DNA of 58,462 nt from Prochlorococcus sp. AG-418-I21 (GTDB lineage Bacteria; Cyanobacteriota; Cyanobacteriia; PCC-6307; Cyanobiaceae), in the NCBI GenBank assembly GCA_003214115.1, contig QCMA01000005.1, positions 1 through 58,462 of the forward strand. The letters run 5' to 3'. Below the pieces are notes generated by a model. It did not search any database, had not been told where the DNA came from, and saw only the letters and a program-made list of their open reading frames with translations. Of the stretch, positions 1 to 8,567 are shown piece by piece. The first letter of the stretch is position 1; each line of letters starts with the position of its first letter. The translations under genes and the position numbers were made by a program.

Positions 1-86
1 TTTTTTATATTGTAATAATTTAAATTTTACTTATTGCAAATGCTTAAAAGTGATGTTTATTAAATTTGTGTATTTATTTTAAATTT

Positions 87-176
87 ATGATTATTAATCT
101 TCCAACTTTAATTTTTACATTATTATCTCCATTTATTATTATTGCAGTAATATTATCTGTTTACTTATTTCATTAG
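87..176 (+). CDS. Tiny hydrophobic peptide (29 aa), unknown
   Basis: An ATG-to-TAG frame encodes 29 residues, almost all hydrophobic (MIINLPTLIFTLLSPFIII at the start), which would form one membrane-spanning helix ending in YLFH. Its size and composition resemble small photosystem or cytochrome b6f subunits, but I cannot match it to a named one such as PsaI, PsbM or PetL. There is no clear ribosome-binding site in the AT-rich leader. It is too short to be certain it is a gene. Confidence 0.35.
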   Translation: MIINLPTLIFTLLSPFIIIAVILSVYLFH

Positions 177-203
177 GAGGTAATTATCAAAAATTTAACT
201 AAT

Positions 204-299
204 TTAAGGGTGTATTATCCCTGCTTTTTCTAATGCAAATGATAGAGCTGCAATTACCGCCATTAAAGTTAAAACCTTGTTCTTTTTTATGAAATCCAT
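204..299 (-). CDS. Small single-helix membrane peptide (31 aa), unknown
   Basis: The minus-strand frame reads MDFIKKNKVLTLMAVIAALS and continues FALEKAGIIHP. A basic N-terminus is followed by a hydrophobic helix of about 16 residues and a short polar tail. This layout is typical of the tiny membrane proteins found in large numbers in Prochlorococcus. It lies tail to tail with the peptide at 87-176. No function can be assigned. Confidence 0.5.
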   Translation of the reverse strand: MDFIKKNKVLTLMAVIAALSFALEKAGIIHP

Positions 300-361
300 A
301 ATGCATATCAATAATCTATTTATTAAATTCTTATATAAAATAATAAGTAATTAAAAATATT

Positions 362-514
362 ATGTCAATTTCGATGGTACCTATATATGTAGGAGATTTA
401 GTTCCCTCAATAGCATCTTATAAAAAGGTTATTGAAAAATATGAAAAAGGTATAAAAGAAGTCGAATTTTATGAAGAACCTCTTGGCGTAGATTTTAATT
501 ATCCTGATTGGTAA
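362..514 (+). CDS. Conserved-looking 50-aa soluble protein, unknown
   Basis: ATG start, 50 residues, acidic C-terminus ending NYPDW. The sequence begins MSISMVPIYVGDLVPSIASY and then has a charged amphipathic helix rich in K and E. The codon use and balanced composition look like a real protein. No domain was recognised. Confidence 0.5.
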   Translation: MSISMVPIYVGDLVPSIASYKKVIEKYEKGIKEVEFYEEPLGVDFNYPDW

Positions 515-1104
515 ATATGCTTACTACAAAAATAACTTTTTCCTTAGTAGATTATATTAGAGAGCGGCAAAAGTGACGAGATAACAGTTCTTCTATTAAT
601 TATTGTGTGAAGTTTGTTAAGTGGAAATTGGAAGATTATAAAATTTCTGAAAATTTTAAAAGAATAATTGGATCCTTTTTAATATTTGAATCTGAATAAC
701 TATGGGATTATAGACTTTAATTTTTATATTTATCTATAAAAAACAAAGGATCATTAAAATTCTCTTACAAATTAAGAAAAAAGTAAATCAGCATATTTAC
801 GGATTTACTGAAAATATAAAAAGGAGTAATTTATAAATGTTGAGTTCGGAGGCAATCTAAATGATTGATATTCCGCCTGAAATTTAGCAAATTCCAAAAT
901 ATAGGAAGCGTATTCCTGAGAATGGGATTATTCGAAAATTAAAGTTCAATCAATTAGTCTGATAAGACTTCGCTTTATAATTACTAGCGACAATAGGGAC
1001 TGAAATTATCGAGAGAAATCCCCGAATTCACGTATTCTAGGTTTATGAGTAAATAGACTTAAAAATATGTAATTTTATATCCTGTAAGAAGGAAAACAAA
1101 TATT
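515..1104. other. Long gap with no convincing gene
   Basis: About 590 bases with only very short open frames. A frame from 837 to 1052 has a ribosome-site-like AAGGAG just upstream (821-826) but contains several in-frame stops, close to what chance predicts at this base composition. The gap ends in a clear plus-strand terminator, so an unannotated transcript (a small RNA, or a decayed gene) may end there. Confidence 0.4.
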
Positions 1105-1134
1105 AAAAAGGACTGTACAAGCAGTCCTTTTTTT
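1105..1134 (+). terminator. Rho-independent terminator
   Basis: AAGGACTG (1108-1115) pairs perfectly with CAGTCCTT (1122-1129) around a six-base loop, followed by a run of seven T. A flanking A-run lets the stem extend further. No plus-strand gene is visible immediately upstream, so it may end a non-coding transcript. Confidence 0.8.
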
Positions 1135-1209
1135 GTTTAACAAATTTCTTCTAAACTAGACTTCTTTTTGGATAGTATGGATTAATAAAGTGACTAAAAA
1201 TATTTCAAA

Positions 1210-2160
1210 ATGAAAGATCAAGTCTTGTTTCCGAAAATTGAAGTGCGTGAGAAGGGTTTTTTACAAGTAAGTGATATTCATAATATTTATTGGGAAAGAT
1301 CTGGTAATCCAAATGGCAAAAAAATTCTTGTTATTCATGGAGGTCCAGGAGGAGGAAGTCAACCAAGATATAGAAGATACTTTGACCCAGATAAATTCGA
1401 TATTATTCAATTTGACCAAAGAGGTTGCGGTTTTTCAACGCCTTTCTCCGAATTAAAAGAAAATACGACAAATAATTTAGTTGATGATATTGAGAAATTA
1501 AGGATTCTTTTGAAAATAGATGCTTGGCATTTGTTTGGTGGATCTTGGGGCTCAACACTTTCGCTTATATATGCGATTAAAAATCCCTCAAGAGTTATCA
1601 GCTTAACTTTGCGAGGAATATTTTTATGTAGAAAGTTTGAGTTGTTATGGTTCTATCAATATGGTGCAAGTGAGATATTCCCTGATGAATTTGAAGAATA
1701 TATTTCTGTAATACCAAAAGAAGAAAGAAATGATTTAATAAGTTCTTTTTATAAATATCTAACATCTACAGATGTGCATCTTAGATCAAAAGCAGCAGCA
1801 GCTTGGACGAAATGGGAACTCTCAACAAGTCATTTAATAAATAAAAAATTTGATTTTTATAAGTCCCAAGTTAATTCTTTCTCAGATGCATTTGCAAGGA
1901 TCGAATGCCATTATTTTGTTAATAATATTTTCTTAGAAGATAATTTTATTTTGAAAAATATAAAAATAATAGAATCGATTCCAACAAAAATAATTCAAGG
2001 GAGGTACGACGTAGTATGTCCTGTTAGGAGTGCTTGGGATCTAAATAAGAAATTAAAGAATTCTGAATTAATTATTGTTAATGATGCTGGTCATTCAATG
2101 AGTGAAAAAGGTATTAGTATCGAATTAATAAAAGCTGTAAAAGTAATTCAAAATCTCTAA
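1210..2160 (+). CDS. pip: Proline iminopeptidase (S33 alpha/beta hydrolase)
   Basis: Releases N-terminal proline from peptides in the cytoplasm; recycling of peptides is the likely role. The 316 residues match the usual length of the family. HGGPGGG at residues 43-49 is the oxyanion-hole loop, GGSWG at 110-114 holds the nucleophile Ser112, and the rest of the triad is Asp267 (GRYDVV) and His295 (DAGHS). The ATG at 1210 follows the terminator at 1105-1134, so it probably has its own promoter. Substrate preference among S33 enzymes cannot be read from the sequence. Confidence 0.88.
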   Translation: MKDQVLFPKIEVREKGFLQVSDIHNIYWERSGNPNGKKILVIHGGPGGGSQPRYRRYFDPDKFDIIQFDQRGCGFSTPFSELKENTTNNLVDDIEKLRILLKIDAWHLFGGSWGSTLSLIYAIKNPSRVISLTLRGIFLCRKFELLWFYQYGASEIFPDEFEEYISVIPKEERNDLISSFYKYLTSTDVHLRSKAAAAWTKWELSTSHLINKKFDFYKSQVNSFSDAFARIECHYFVNNIFLEDNFILKNIKIIESIPTKIIQGRYDVVCPVRSAWDLNKKLKNSELIIVNDAGHSMSEKGISIELIKAVKVIQNL

Positions 2161-2183
2161 AAGAGAGAATATTCCTTTAAAAA

Positions 2184-2357
2184 TTAAAGGCCATTATCTT
2201 CAATATTTTGTGCAATACTCCTAAGAAGTTCGACGATATCAGAATCTTCGCATTTAGTATCCTCTTTGAGCAAAATGCACTCGTCTCTAATACTGACATT
2301 AGTACTCCACCATATACCTGAACTATTGGTATCGTCCCATTCAAATCTTTCAGACAT
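2184..2357 (-). CDS. Small acidic protein (57 aa), unknown
   Basis: ATG start at 2357, protein beginning MSERFEWDDTNSSGIWWSTN. It has a Trp-rich N-terminus, two cysteines, and an amphipathic helix (VELLRSIAQNIED) at the C-terminus. It lies between the convergent pip and the photolyase gene. Coding-like composition, no recognised domain. Confidence 0.55.
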   Translation of the reverse strand: MSERFEWDDTNSSGIWWSTNVSIRDECILLKEDTKCEDSDIVELLRSIAQNIEDNGL

Positions 2358-2485
2358 AATTAATAAAATCTAATAAATACATTAAAGCTTGCATTAGTTC
2401 ATCGTGGATTTACATATTTAATTTCAAAATTTTAAAAAATTTTCCTTGGCGCTAAAAGGAATCTGGAAGTTTCTGAAAATAAAAT

Positions 2486-3982
2486 TTAGAAATCTAATTT
2501 TAGTTCGTATTGTTTTTCCTTTCCCTTAGAAACAATTTTCTTATTATTCATATTTTTTCTAAGACTTTTTCTAGAGCCATGCTTTAAATAAATTTCTTTT
2601 GAGGTATCCCAATATCCATCCTTTTTAGTGATTTCCTGAATTTTCTTCTTTGCAGTTTTAGTGCTATTTGGGATGTCAATTATTGGTCTTATGTAATTAA
2701 TTTGTTCATATTCTTCTCGATTAAATCTAGATAATAGCCATGGTTCATGAATGAAATTAAGTGATATATCCTTTAATTCTGGTATCCATTTTTTTATAAA
2801 TTTTCCTTGAGGATCATGATCTTTTCCCTGCTTAATAGGATTATAAATTCTATTGGTATTTATAGACGTAGTTCCAGATTGCATTTGGCATTGGTTCCAA
2901 TGTATTCCAGGCTCATAATCTACAAATTTATTTGCTAATTCAGAACCTGAATCTTGCCATGGTAGCCATAAATTATAGCTAGCAAAAGACATTAACATCG
3001 CTCGCATCCTAAAGTTAATCCATCCATTGAAATTTAATGAACGCATACATGCATCTATAAAAGGAAAGCCGGTATTGCCTGAACTCCATGAATAAAGTAA
3101 TTCATTATTTTTTTCTCTAATATTTTTAAAAAAAGGATGGTATTCCCTAAATTCTAGTTCTGGTTCACTTTCAAGTTTCTGAATAAAATGACAATGCCAA
3201 GTTAATCTGCTTTTTAACATCCTGGAATTATTGTTTTTTGATATGTTTGCCTTTTTAAAAAATTCATTTAATGAAATGCATCCCCAACAAATATATGGGG
3301 ATAGTCTTGTACAACTATCAAATGATTTTTCTGGGCTAGATATATCTTTTGAATAAGAATCTAATTTATTACTAAAGAAGTATTGCATTCTCTCTAAACC
3401 TTTCTTTCTTCCACCTTGCATTCTTCCTGGACAAGTTTCTTTTTTAAAAGTAAAAATATCATCTGAGGGTATTTCTCCAATATTAAAGTTAATAGAATTA
3501 ATTCTTAATGGTGCTTTAAGTAAGTTTTTTTCAGAATTTTCTTGCCACTTTTTAGACCAATTATTCCTATCTAAATTTCCTCTAAAAACTGAAAATTGTA
3601 GAAATTCCCTCCAAATAATATTTTTGCTTAAAGCCCATTTTCTTACTTTTTGATCTCTTTTATAAGTAAGCCAATCTCCAGTTTCTTGATGGCTATATAT
3701 ACCTTTGATTTTAAATTTTGAACTAATTTCATCAAAAATATTAATAACATTGCCAGTCCTAATAATTAATGGTTGTCCAATCTCAGCAAGTGCATTTCTT
3801 AAATCTATTAAACTTTCTTTGCAAAATTGCCATTGTCTATTTGAATGAGTATTTTGGCTCCAAATATCTAACTCAATAATATAAATAGGTAAAATGTCAT
3901 TATCTTTTATAGCCTCACAGAGAGCTTCGTTATCAAAAATTCTTAAATCTTTCTTAAACCATAAGATATTTATTTCTTTCAT
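2486..3982 (-). CDS. phrB: Deoxyribodipyrimidine photolyase / cryptochrome family flavoprotein
   Basis: Light-driven repair of cyclobutane pyrimidine dimers using FAD is the expected role. The 498 residues have the two family domains: an N-terminal Rossmann-like antenna domain (INILWFKKDLRIFDNEAL, residues 4-21) and the C-terminal FAD domain, with the signatures TRLSPYICWGCIS, NTGFPFIDACMRSL, NFRMRAMLMSFAS and NRIYNPIKQGKDHDPQGKFI. The ATG at 3982 is divergent from tenA. A cryptochrome-like signalling role cannot be excluded. A second, unrelated-class photolyase homologue lies at 54.6 kb. Confidence 0.85.
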   Translation of the reverse strand: MKEINILWFKKDLRIFDNEALCEAIKDNDILPIYIIELDIWSQNTHSNRQWQFCKESLIDLRNALAEIGQPLIIRTGNVINIFDEISSKFKIKGIYSHQETGDWLTYKRDQKVRKWALSKNIIWREFLQFSVFRGNLDRNNWSKKWQENSEKNLLKAPLRINSINFNIGEIPSDDIFTFKKETCPGRMQGGRKKGLERMQYFFSNKLDSYSKDISSPEKSFDSCTRLSPYICWGCISLNEFFKKANISKNNNSRMLKSRLTWHCHFIQKLESEPELEFREYHPFFKNIREKNNELLYSWSSGNTGFPFIDACMRSLNFNGWINFRMRAMLMSFASYNLWLPWQDSGSELANKFVDYEPGIHWNQCQMQSGTTSINTNRIYNPIKQGKDHDPQGKFIKKWIPELKDISLNFIHEPWLLSRFNREEYEQINYIRPIIDIPNSTKTAKKKIQEITKKDGYWDTSKEIYLKHGSRKSLRKNMNNKKIVSKGKEKQYELKLDF

Positions 3983-4068
3983 AATTTTTTCTTTTAATCC
4001 TAGAAAAATAAGATTAAGTTTACAGTTAAAAAATATAAAAAATTTTAGAATAACTAAAAATCAAAAAA

Positions 4069-4692
4069 ATGAAAATAACAACAAAACTGTGGGAGGATAA
4101 TTATGAGATTGCTTTACTAAGTTTAAATACAAAATTTGTTCAAGGTTTAAAGAATGGAAGTCTCCCTAAAAATATATTTCAAGAATATTTAGCTCAAGAT
4201 TATTTCTTTTTAGAGACTTTTGCTAAGGCTTATGGTCTTGCTGTTTCCAAATCAAAAGATAAGTACTCAATAAGGAAGTTAAGTGAACTGTTAATGGGCG
4301 TTTCAGAGGAGTTAATACTTCATGAAACGTATGCAAAAAAATGGGATATTGATTTGTCTAATAACTATATAAAAAGAGCCACTAAAAATTATACAGATTT
4401 TCTTGATGATACTTCCAAAAGACTAAGCTCCATTGAAATAATGTTTGCAATGACTCCATGTATGCGACTTTATTCTTGGATAGGAAAAAGTTTGTATAAG
4501 GAGGATTTTGACATTAAATATAAAGAATGGATAATTACTTATTCTGATGAGAGCTTTGAAAAGCTAGCAGATTCACTTGAAAATCTTATTGAGACTAATA
4601 AAGAAACATATGATATTAATCACGCCAAATATTTATATAGGAGAGCTATGGAATTGGAGTTAGATTTTTTTAATGCATATTCAGATTTCTGA
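4069..4692 (+). CDS. tenA: TenA family aminopyrimidine aminohydrolase / thiaminase II
   Basis: TenA proteins hydrolyse aminopyrimidine products of thiamine breakdown so that HMP can be salvaged. The 207-residue length is typical. Asp44 (QDYFFLET) and Cys131 (TPCMRLYSWIG) correspond to the pyrimidine-binding Asp and the catalytic Cys; a C-terminal Glu is also present (ELELDFF). The gene sits 49 bp upstream of thiD on the same strand, which fits HMP salvage followed by phosphorylation. I saw no TPP riboswitch upstream. Confidence 0.85.
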   Translation: MKITTKLWEDNYEIALLSLNTKFVQGLKNGSLPKNIFQEYLAQDYFFLETFAKAYGLAVSKSKDKYSIRKLSELLMGVSEELILHETYAKKWDIDLSNNYIKRATKNYTDFLDDTSKRLSSIEIMFAMTPCMRLYSWIGKSLYKEDFDIKYKEWIITYSDESFEKLADSLENLIETNKETYDINHAKYLYRRAMELELDFFNAYSDF

Positions 4693-4741
4693 TTTAAATT
4701 AAAATTTATTTATATTACTTTCAAAAACTAGTTAATAAATT

Positions 4742-5521
4742 ATGTATTCTAAAATTGCACTTTCAATAGGCGGTAGTGACTCTGGGGGTGGAGCAGGCAT
4801 ACAGGCTGACTTGAGAACTTTTATGGCCCTTAAAGTACATGGATGTTCTGTTATTACATGTATTACCGCACAAAATAGTATAGAGGTTACATGCGTTCAA
4901 CCAGTAGAGAAGAATACTTTATTAAATCAGTTAGATACTTTATTTGCTGATTTTGGTATTAATGCCTTAAAAACTGGAATGTTATTAAATGAAAGGATAA
5001 TTAATAATACTGCTTCAAAATTAAATACATACAAAATAACCAAAATTATTGACCCTGTAATGGTTACAAGAACTGGCTCTAAATTACTTGAAGATTCTGC
5101 TATTAATGCTTATAAAAAACTCTTATTACCAATTGCTGATTTGGTAACTCCAAATATTTATGAAGCAAATCTACTTTCTGGTATAGAAATAAGGAGTAAA
5201 GAAGATATCGAAAATTCAGCAAGAAAAATTATTGGTCTTGGAGCTAAAGCAGTACTTATAAAAGGCGGCGGTTTAAAAGATATGAAAGGGAAGGATTTTT
5301 TCCTTGACTTAAATGGTAGAAAAGAGTGGCTATTTAATAATTTTATAAATACAAAAAATACCCACGGTAGCGGCTGTACTTTGAGTGCTGCTATTTGTGG
5401 TTACAAGGCTTTAGGTTTTGATCTATTTGATTCCATACAAAAAGCGAAATTATTTGTTGAGAAATCTCTAGAAAATTCTTACAAAATAGGATCTGGCCCT
5501 GGTCCCTTAGGCCATTATTAA
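4742..5521 (+). CDS. thiD: Hydroxymethylpyrimidine (phosphate) kinase
   Basis: Phosphorylates HMP and HMP-phosphate to HMP-diphosphate for thiamine synthesis. The 259-residue protein of the ribokinase fold has the N-terminal GGSDSGGGAGIQADL loop, the substrate region VMVTRTGSKLL, and the C-terminal anion-hole signature NTHGSGCTLSAAI with the catalytic-region Cys. Immediately follows tenA on the same strand, probably as one transcript. Confidence 0.92.
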   Translation: MYSKIALSIGGSDSGGGAGIQADLRTFMALKVHGCSVITCITAQNSIEVTCVQPVEKNTLLNQLDTLFADFGINALKTGMLLNERIINNTASKLNTYKITKIIDPVMVTRTGSKLLEDSAINAYKKLLLPIADLVTPNIYEANLLSGIEIRSKEDIENSARKIIGLGAKAVLIKGGGLKDMKGKDFFLDLNGRKEWLFNNFINTKNTHGSGCTLSAAICGYKALGFDLFDSIQKAKLFVEKSLENSYKIGSGPGPLGHY

Positions 5522-5539
5522 TTATTTATAGAAGCGGAG

Positions 5540-5725
5540 TTAGAACCACCATTTTCTGTAGGGCTTTTTTAAAAATAAGATTTCTTCTGTCTCCCATCCT
5601 CCCTCCAACCACTCAAGATGCTCAAGTAATAAAGACTCACTTTCCCTTTTGCTTAATTGCCCAATTCTATTAGCAATACCATCGAACCTTACTTTCATCA
5701 ATTCCTCAATCTTGATATTATTCAT
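5540..5725 (-). CDS. Conserved-looking 61-aa protein, unknown
   Basis: ATG start at 5725. The charged, helix-rich protein reads MNNIKIEELMKVRFDGIANR at its start and ends in an aromatic-basic tail (KKPYRKWWF). The pattern LLLEHLEWLEGGW suggests an amphipathic helix-turn. It converges with thiD, leaving an 18-base gap. No function is recognised. Confidence 0.6.
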   Translation of the reverse strand: MNNIKIEELMKVRFDGIANRIGQLSKRESESLLLEHLEWLEGGWETEEILFLKKPYRKWWF

Positions 5726-5907
5726 AGGTTAAATAATAAATTTTTTCTACTCTTACTTGTATACATTTTCTTGTCAACGATTTAATTTTATTTGTTTACT
5801 AGCAGTTCTTAAATATGTATTAAATACAACTTTTTAAAATAGATAGTAATTAAGACTTATTCACATCGATTTAATTAAATTCTAATTTATATAAAAATAC
5901 TCTAACT

Positions 5908-6051
5908 ATGAATAAAGAAGAAACAGCAAAGCAAAAAACTATTTTAAATGTAGGCTATTGTGAAACGACCTCTGAATGGCTTAATAGAATCATTACTGAA
6001 CTGGCAGATGAAAATAAAAATTTTGTAGATTTGTCAGTTATTTGTGCTTAA
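5908..6051 (+). CDS. Small 47-aa protein, unknown
   Basis: ATG start; starts MNKEETAKQKTILNVGYCET and ends in a hydrophobic patch (FVDLSVICA). Balanced charge and no codon oddities, so coding is plausible. It has no recognised domain and no visible operon partner. Confidence 0.45.
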   Translation: MNKEETAKQKTILNVGYCETTSEWLNRIITELADENKNFVDLSVICA

Positions 6052-6133
6052 TTTTTTAGACAATATAGTTTATTTTGATTTATTTTCAGTTATCTTTTAA
6101 GTATAAGAGAAATTTAAAAGATATCTTTGTGAT

Positions 6134-6601
6134 GTGAATCCTAATAAAAAAAAAATAGAATTAATTAAACAATTCAATTTATCTCCTCATCCTGAGGGTG
6201 GATGGTTTAGAGAGATAGTAAGGAGTGAGAATTCTCTAATAAGGGAAGATGGCCAAAGTAGAAACTTTATTACGGGAATTTATTATCTTTTGGAAAGAGA
6301 TGCAAAAAGTGCTTGGCACAGAGTAAAAAATGCTGATGAAATTTGGATTTATTTAAGGGGCGATCCTCTGAATTTATGGTGCCTAGATAATGATAATAAG
6401 TTAATAAGAAATTTAATTTTAGATGCCAATAATCCAGTAGAAATGATCCCATCTGGATATTGGCAAGCTGCAAAAAGTACAGGCGAATTTACTTTAGTGA
6501 GTTGTTGTGTTGGCCCGGGCTTTGATTTTAAGGATTTTGAATTACTCAGAAAGACAAATCATATTTCTAGATTGAATAAAGCAATTAATGATCTTATTTG
6601 A
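6134..6601 (+). CDS. Cupin-superfamily DUF985 protein
   Basis: The motif LSPHPEGGWFREIVRS near residue 16, followed by TGIYYLLERDAKSAWHRVKNADEIW and SGYWQAA, matches the DUF985 cupin family, a small beta-barrel with a putative metal or sugar-binding pocket. At 155 residues it is full length. A GTG start at 6134 is used, because the overlapping ATG is followed at once by a stop. The biochemical role of the family is not established. Confidence 0.78.
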   Translation: MNPNKKKIELIKQFNLSPHPEGGWFREIVRSENSLIREDGQSRNFITGIYYLLERDAKSAWHRVKNADEIWIYLRGDPLNLWCLDNDNKLIRNLILDANNPVEMIPSGYWQAAKSTGEFTLVSCCVGPGFDFKDFELLRKTNHISRLNKAINDLI

Positions 6602-6671
6602 GACATTTTTTTGTTTATATTGTTGAAATTATCCTCTAGATTGATAAGGCTACTCAATCAATCTATATTTA

Positions 6672-7049
6672 ATGAATCAAAATTCTGTCAAAACAATTGG
6701 TTTTAATGATAAACCAAGAAAAGATTCATGCTTAGTATATGTAAATCAGGCTGATGGATTAAAAGGCATCCTTAACAGGGATTTTGATGAATGGTCGAAT
6801 TTTGATAGTTGGGAAAGTATTTCAGTTCAGCAATGGATTTTTTCTAGAGCTTTGGAGGTTTTCAGAGGTAAGAAAATTGATATTAAATGCGACTGTTGTG
6901 AACATAATGATTTAATCCCAAATGATTTTGAGAGTATTAAAAAAGAAAAATGTTTTGGTAAAAAAAGTGCTTATATGATTGAAAAAGTTGTAGATGAAAT
7001 TGTATTAGCTAAGGCAAGAAGAGAAAGTGATGGAACATATTCTGCGTAA
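6672..7049 (+). CDS. Cyanobacterial conserved protein (125 aa), unknown
   Basis: ATG start. A central CDCCEHNDL segment (residues 75-83) contains a Cys-x-Cys-Cys cluster that could bind metal, followed by a basic helix (EIVLAKARRE). It is soluble, with no signal peptide. Follows the DUF985 gene on the same strand after 70 bases. I recognise no named family. Confidence 0.6.
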   Translation: MNQNSVKTIGFNDKPRKDSCLVYVNQADGLKGILNRDFDEWSNFDSWESISVQQWIFSRALEVFRGKKIDIKCDCCEHNDLIPNDFESIKKEKCFGKKSAYMIEKVVDEIVLAKARRESDGTYSA

Positions 7050-7085
7050 GATTCATAAATATTTATGGAGTGAAAAATCTTTTAA

Positions 7086-7274
7086 TTACCAGTGAAAATT
7101 ATCAGAAGAACCAATCGTTAAATTTCTAGTTGACATCTTATGGAACTTAAAGTGCACCGAATCACTGAACTCCTTTTCATCTGAGTAATTCACAAGATCC
7201 ACTGGGTCGATGTTTTCATCGAACCATGCATCATATTCAATATGGTTTGGTTCAGCAAAATAACTCATATCCAA
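7086..7274 (-). CDS. Small acidic protein (62 aa), unknown
   Basis: ATG start at 7274. An Asp/Glu-rich N-terminal half (NHIEYDAWFDENIDPVDLVN) is followed by a His/Phe-rich, more basic second half. It is convergent with the previous gene, 37 bases apart. No function is recognised. Confidence 0.5.
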   Translation of the reverse strand: MDMSYFAEPNHIEYDAWFDENIDPVDLVNYSDEKEFSDSVHFKFHKMSTRNLTIGSSDNFHW

Positions 7275-7408
7275 TTAATAGCTTTTAAAAAACATATAAA
7301 CGGTACATGCGATACCAAATTAACATTCTTAATTTTTAGATAATCCATATTTTTAACTTGTTCATAAAGATTAGTTGCTAAAAAGATAGGAGAAATATCT
7401 ACAAATTA

Positions 7409-7762
7409 ATGTCTCTAGATACAACCATGGTTTCTATCCATCCCCACTTCACAATCAAGGATGGCAAGATGGACCAGTGCATAGCTCTTTTAGAAGAAAT
7501 TTTGGTGCTGACAAAAGCTAATGAACCTGACTGCTTTTTTTTTAATATCACTATATGCGGATCAGATAAGGCTTATGTAAGAGAGGCATATAAAGATGGT
7601 GCCGCTGCTTTATTTCATCTCAAAAATATGGGACATATGATTCCCAAGCTTTTTGAAGTTTCAGATATTACTGTGCAGGTCCAAGGCCCATCTAAGGAGA
7701 TTGAACCCTTGAAGGCAATACTCCCAGACGCTGATTTCTATGAAGCAATATCTGGATTCTGA
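7409..7762 (+). CDS. ABM-domain (quinol monooxygenase-like) small protein
   Basis: The 117-residue protein has the pattern of antibiotic-biosynthesis-monooxygenase domains: a beta strand at the N-terminus (TMVSIHPHFTIKDGKMDQC), a helix with LLEEILVLTKANEPDC, a strand, then EAYKDGAAALFHLKN. Members of this dimeric ferredoxin-like fold act on quinones, haem or reactive aldehydes, or have no known reaction. A strong terminator follows at 7794-7817, so it is probably monocistronic. Confidence 0.65.
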   Translation: MSLDTTMVSIHPHFTIKDGKMDQCIALLEEILVLTKANEPDCFFFNITICGSDKAYVREAYKDGAAALFHLKNMGHMIPKLFEVSDITVQVQGPSKEIEPLKAILPDADFYEAISGF

Positions 7763-7793
7763 TAAAGGTTGTTTTTATTGACAGTCGATCGCT

Positions 7794-7817
7794 GGGGGCT
7801 TTTAGCCCCCTTTTTTT
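7794..7817 (+). terminator. Rho-independent terminator
   Basis: GGGGGCT (7794-7800) and AGCCCCC (7804-7810) form a perfect seven-pair GC-rich stem with a three-base loop, followed by seven T. It lies 31 bases after the stop of the ABM-domain gene at 7409-7762. Confidence 0.92.
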
Positions 7818-7893
7818 ATTTAGGAATTCAAAATAAATTAATCTTCCCTTTACTTATATCAAGTATTTTTTTAACAGAACAAAAATTATTTTT

Positions 7894-8241
7894 ATGGCAT
7901 CAACTTTTTATATTGTTCATCATGAATTTAAGGCAGGAAAAGCTGAAAAATGGTGGGAAACGGCTTATGCGGCAATGTCACCGGGTGGTGGATGGGATGA
8001 TGCGGTGGCAGCTAATAAAGAAAAAGGATTTTTTAACCATTCTGCAAATGCCGTTACTAAAACTGGTCCAGTATATTGTTTTTGGGAAGTAAAAGAGGGT
8101 ATTTCTGCTGAAGATTTTCAGGAGTTTATAGATGGACCCACTGGTCCAGGGTTCCGACAAGATGCATTGATGAATATCTGTAAACCAATTGACACATCAT
8201 TAATGAATGGAAAAACACCTTATCCACCAGTTTTTTCTTGA
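7894..8241 (+). CDS. Small dimeric-barrel-like protein (115 aa), unknown
   Basis: ATG start; begins MASTFYIVHHEFKAGKAEKW, then a conserved-looking HSANAVTKTGPVYCFWEVK strand region and a helix with FQEFIDGPTGP. This strand-helix-strand order and size resemble the ABM/ferredoxin-like folds of its neighbours, but the match is weak. It sits between two terminator-like hairpins, so it appears to be its own transcription unit. Confidence 0.6.
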   Translation: MASTFYIVHHEFKAGKAEKWWETAYAAMSPGGGWDDAVAANKEKGFFNHSANAVTKTGPVYCFWEVKEGISAEDFQEFIDGPTGPGFRQDALMNICKPIDTSLMNGKTPYPPVFS

Positions 8242-8263
8242 TTATTGAAATTCTATCTAGAAT

Positions 8264-8288
8264 AGGGAGCAATTAGCTCCTTCTTATT
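8264..8288 (+). terminator. Probable terminator or leader hairpin
   Basis: GGAGC (8266-8270) pairs with GCTCC (8276-8280), extended by weaker pairs, with a five-base loop and a T-rich tail. The hairpin ends just before the ATG at 8289. It could therefore end the upstream transcript or act as an attenuator of the downstream gene. Confidence 0.55.
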
Positions 8289-8567
8289 ATGTCTCTTGAA
8301 ACTACCGTTTTCACATTCAAAATTAGCGTCCCTTTTGAAGAATGGGCTGCGGTTTATGACAGCGAAGAAAATATACAAATGAATAAAGAGCGCGGAATTA
8401 TTTGCTTATACAAAGGTGTAAAGAAAGATGATCCAAAAAGTGTAATTCTAATTGAGCAGGGTGAAGAGGGTAAATCAATAGCTATGTTTGAAGATCCTGC
8501 AGTAAAACCATTAATTGAGAGTGCAGGGCATATTTACGATTCAACGGTTATATCCAGTTATTTTTAA
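8289..8567 (+). CDS. DUF3764 family small protein
   Basis: The 92-residue sequence MSLETTVFTFKISVPFEEWA, followed by YDSEENIQMNKERGIICLYKG and IAMFEDPAVKPLIESAGHIY, fits the DUF3764 family, common in marine picocyanobacteria and thought to have a ferredoxin-like fold. Function unknown. Its TAA is directly followed by the GTG of the next gene, suggesting co-translation. Confidence 0.7.
   Translation: MSLETTVFTFKISVPFEEWAAVYDSEENIQMNKERGIICLYKGVKKDDPKSVILIEQGEEGKSIAMFEDPAVKPLIESAGHIYDSTVISSYF

Noticed and set aside
837-1052. A frame with a ribosome site that could be a decayed gene
   Set aside because: It contains several in-frame stops in about 70 codons, roughly the rate expected by chance in DNA of this composition, and no protein family was recognised.
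4000-4070. TPP riboswitch ahead of tenA-thiD
   Set aside because: The leader is very short, AT-rich, and without the conserved CTGAGA element.
7769-8092. An open frame of 107 codons overlapping the 7894 gene in another frame
   Set aside because: It begins inside the terminator region and its protein (Phe/Leu-rich, low complexity) is not domain-like. The frame at 7894 is clearly the better one.
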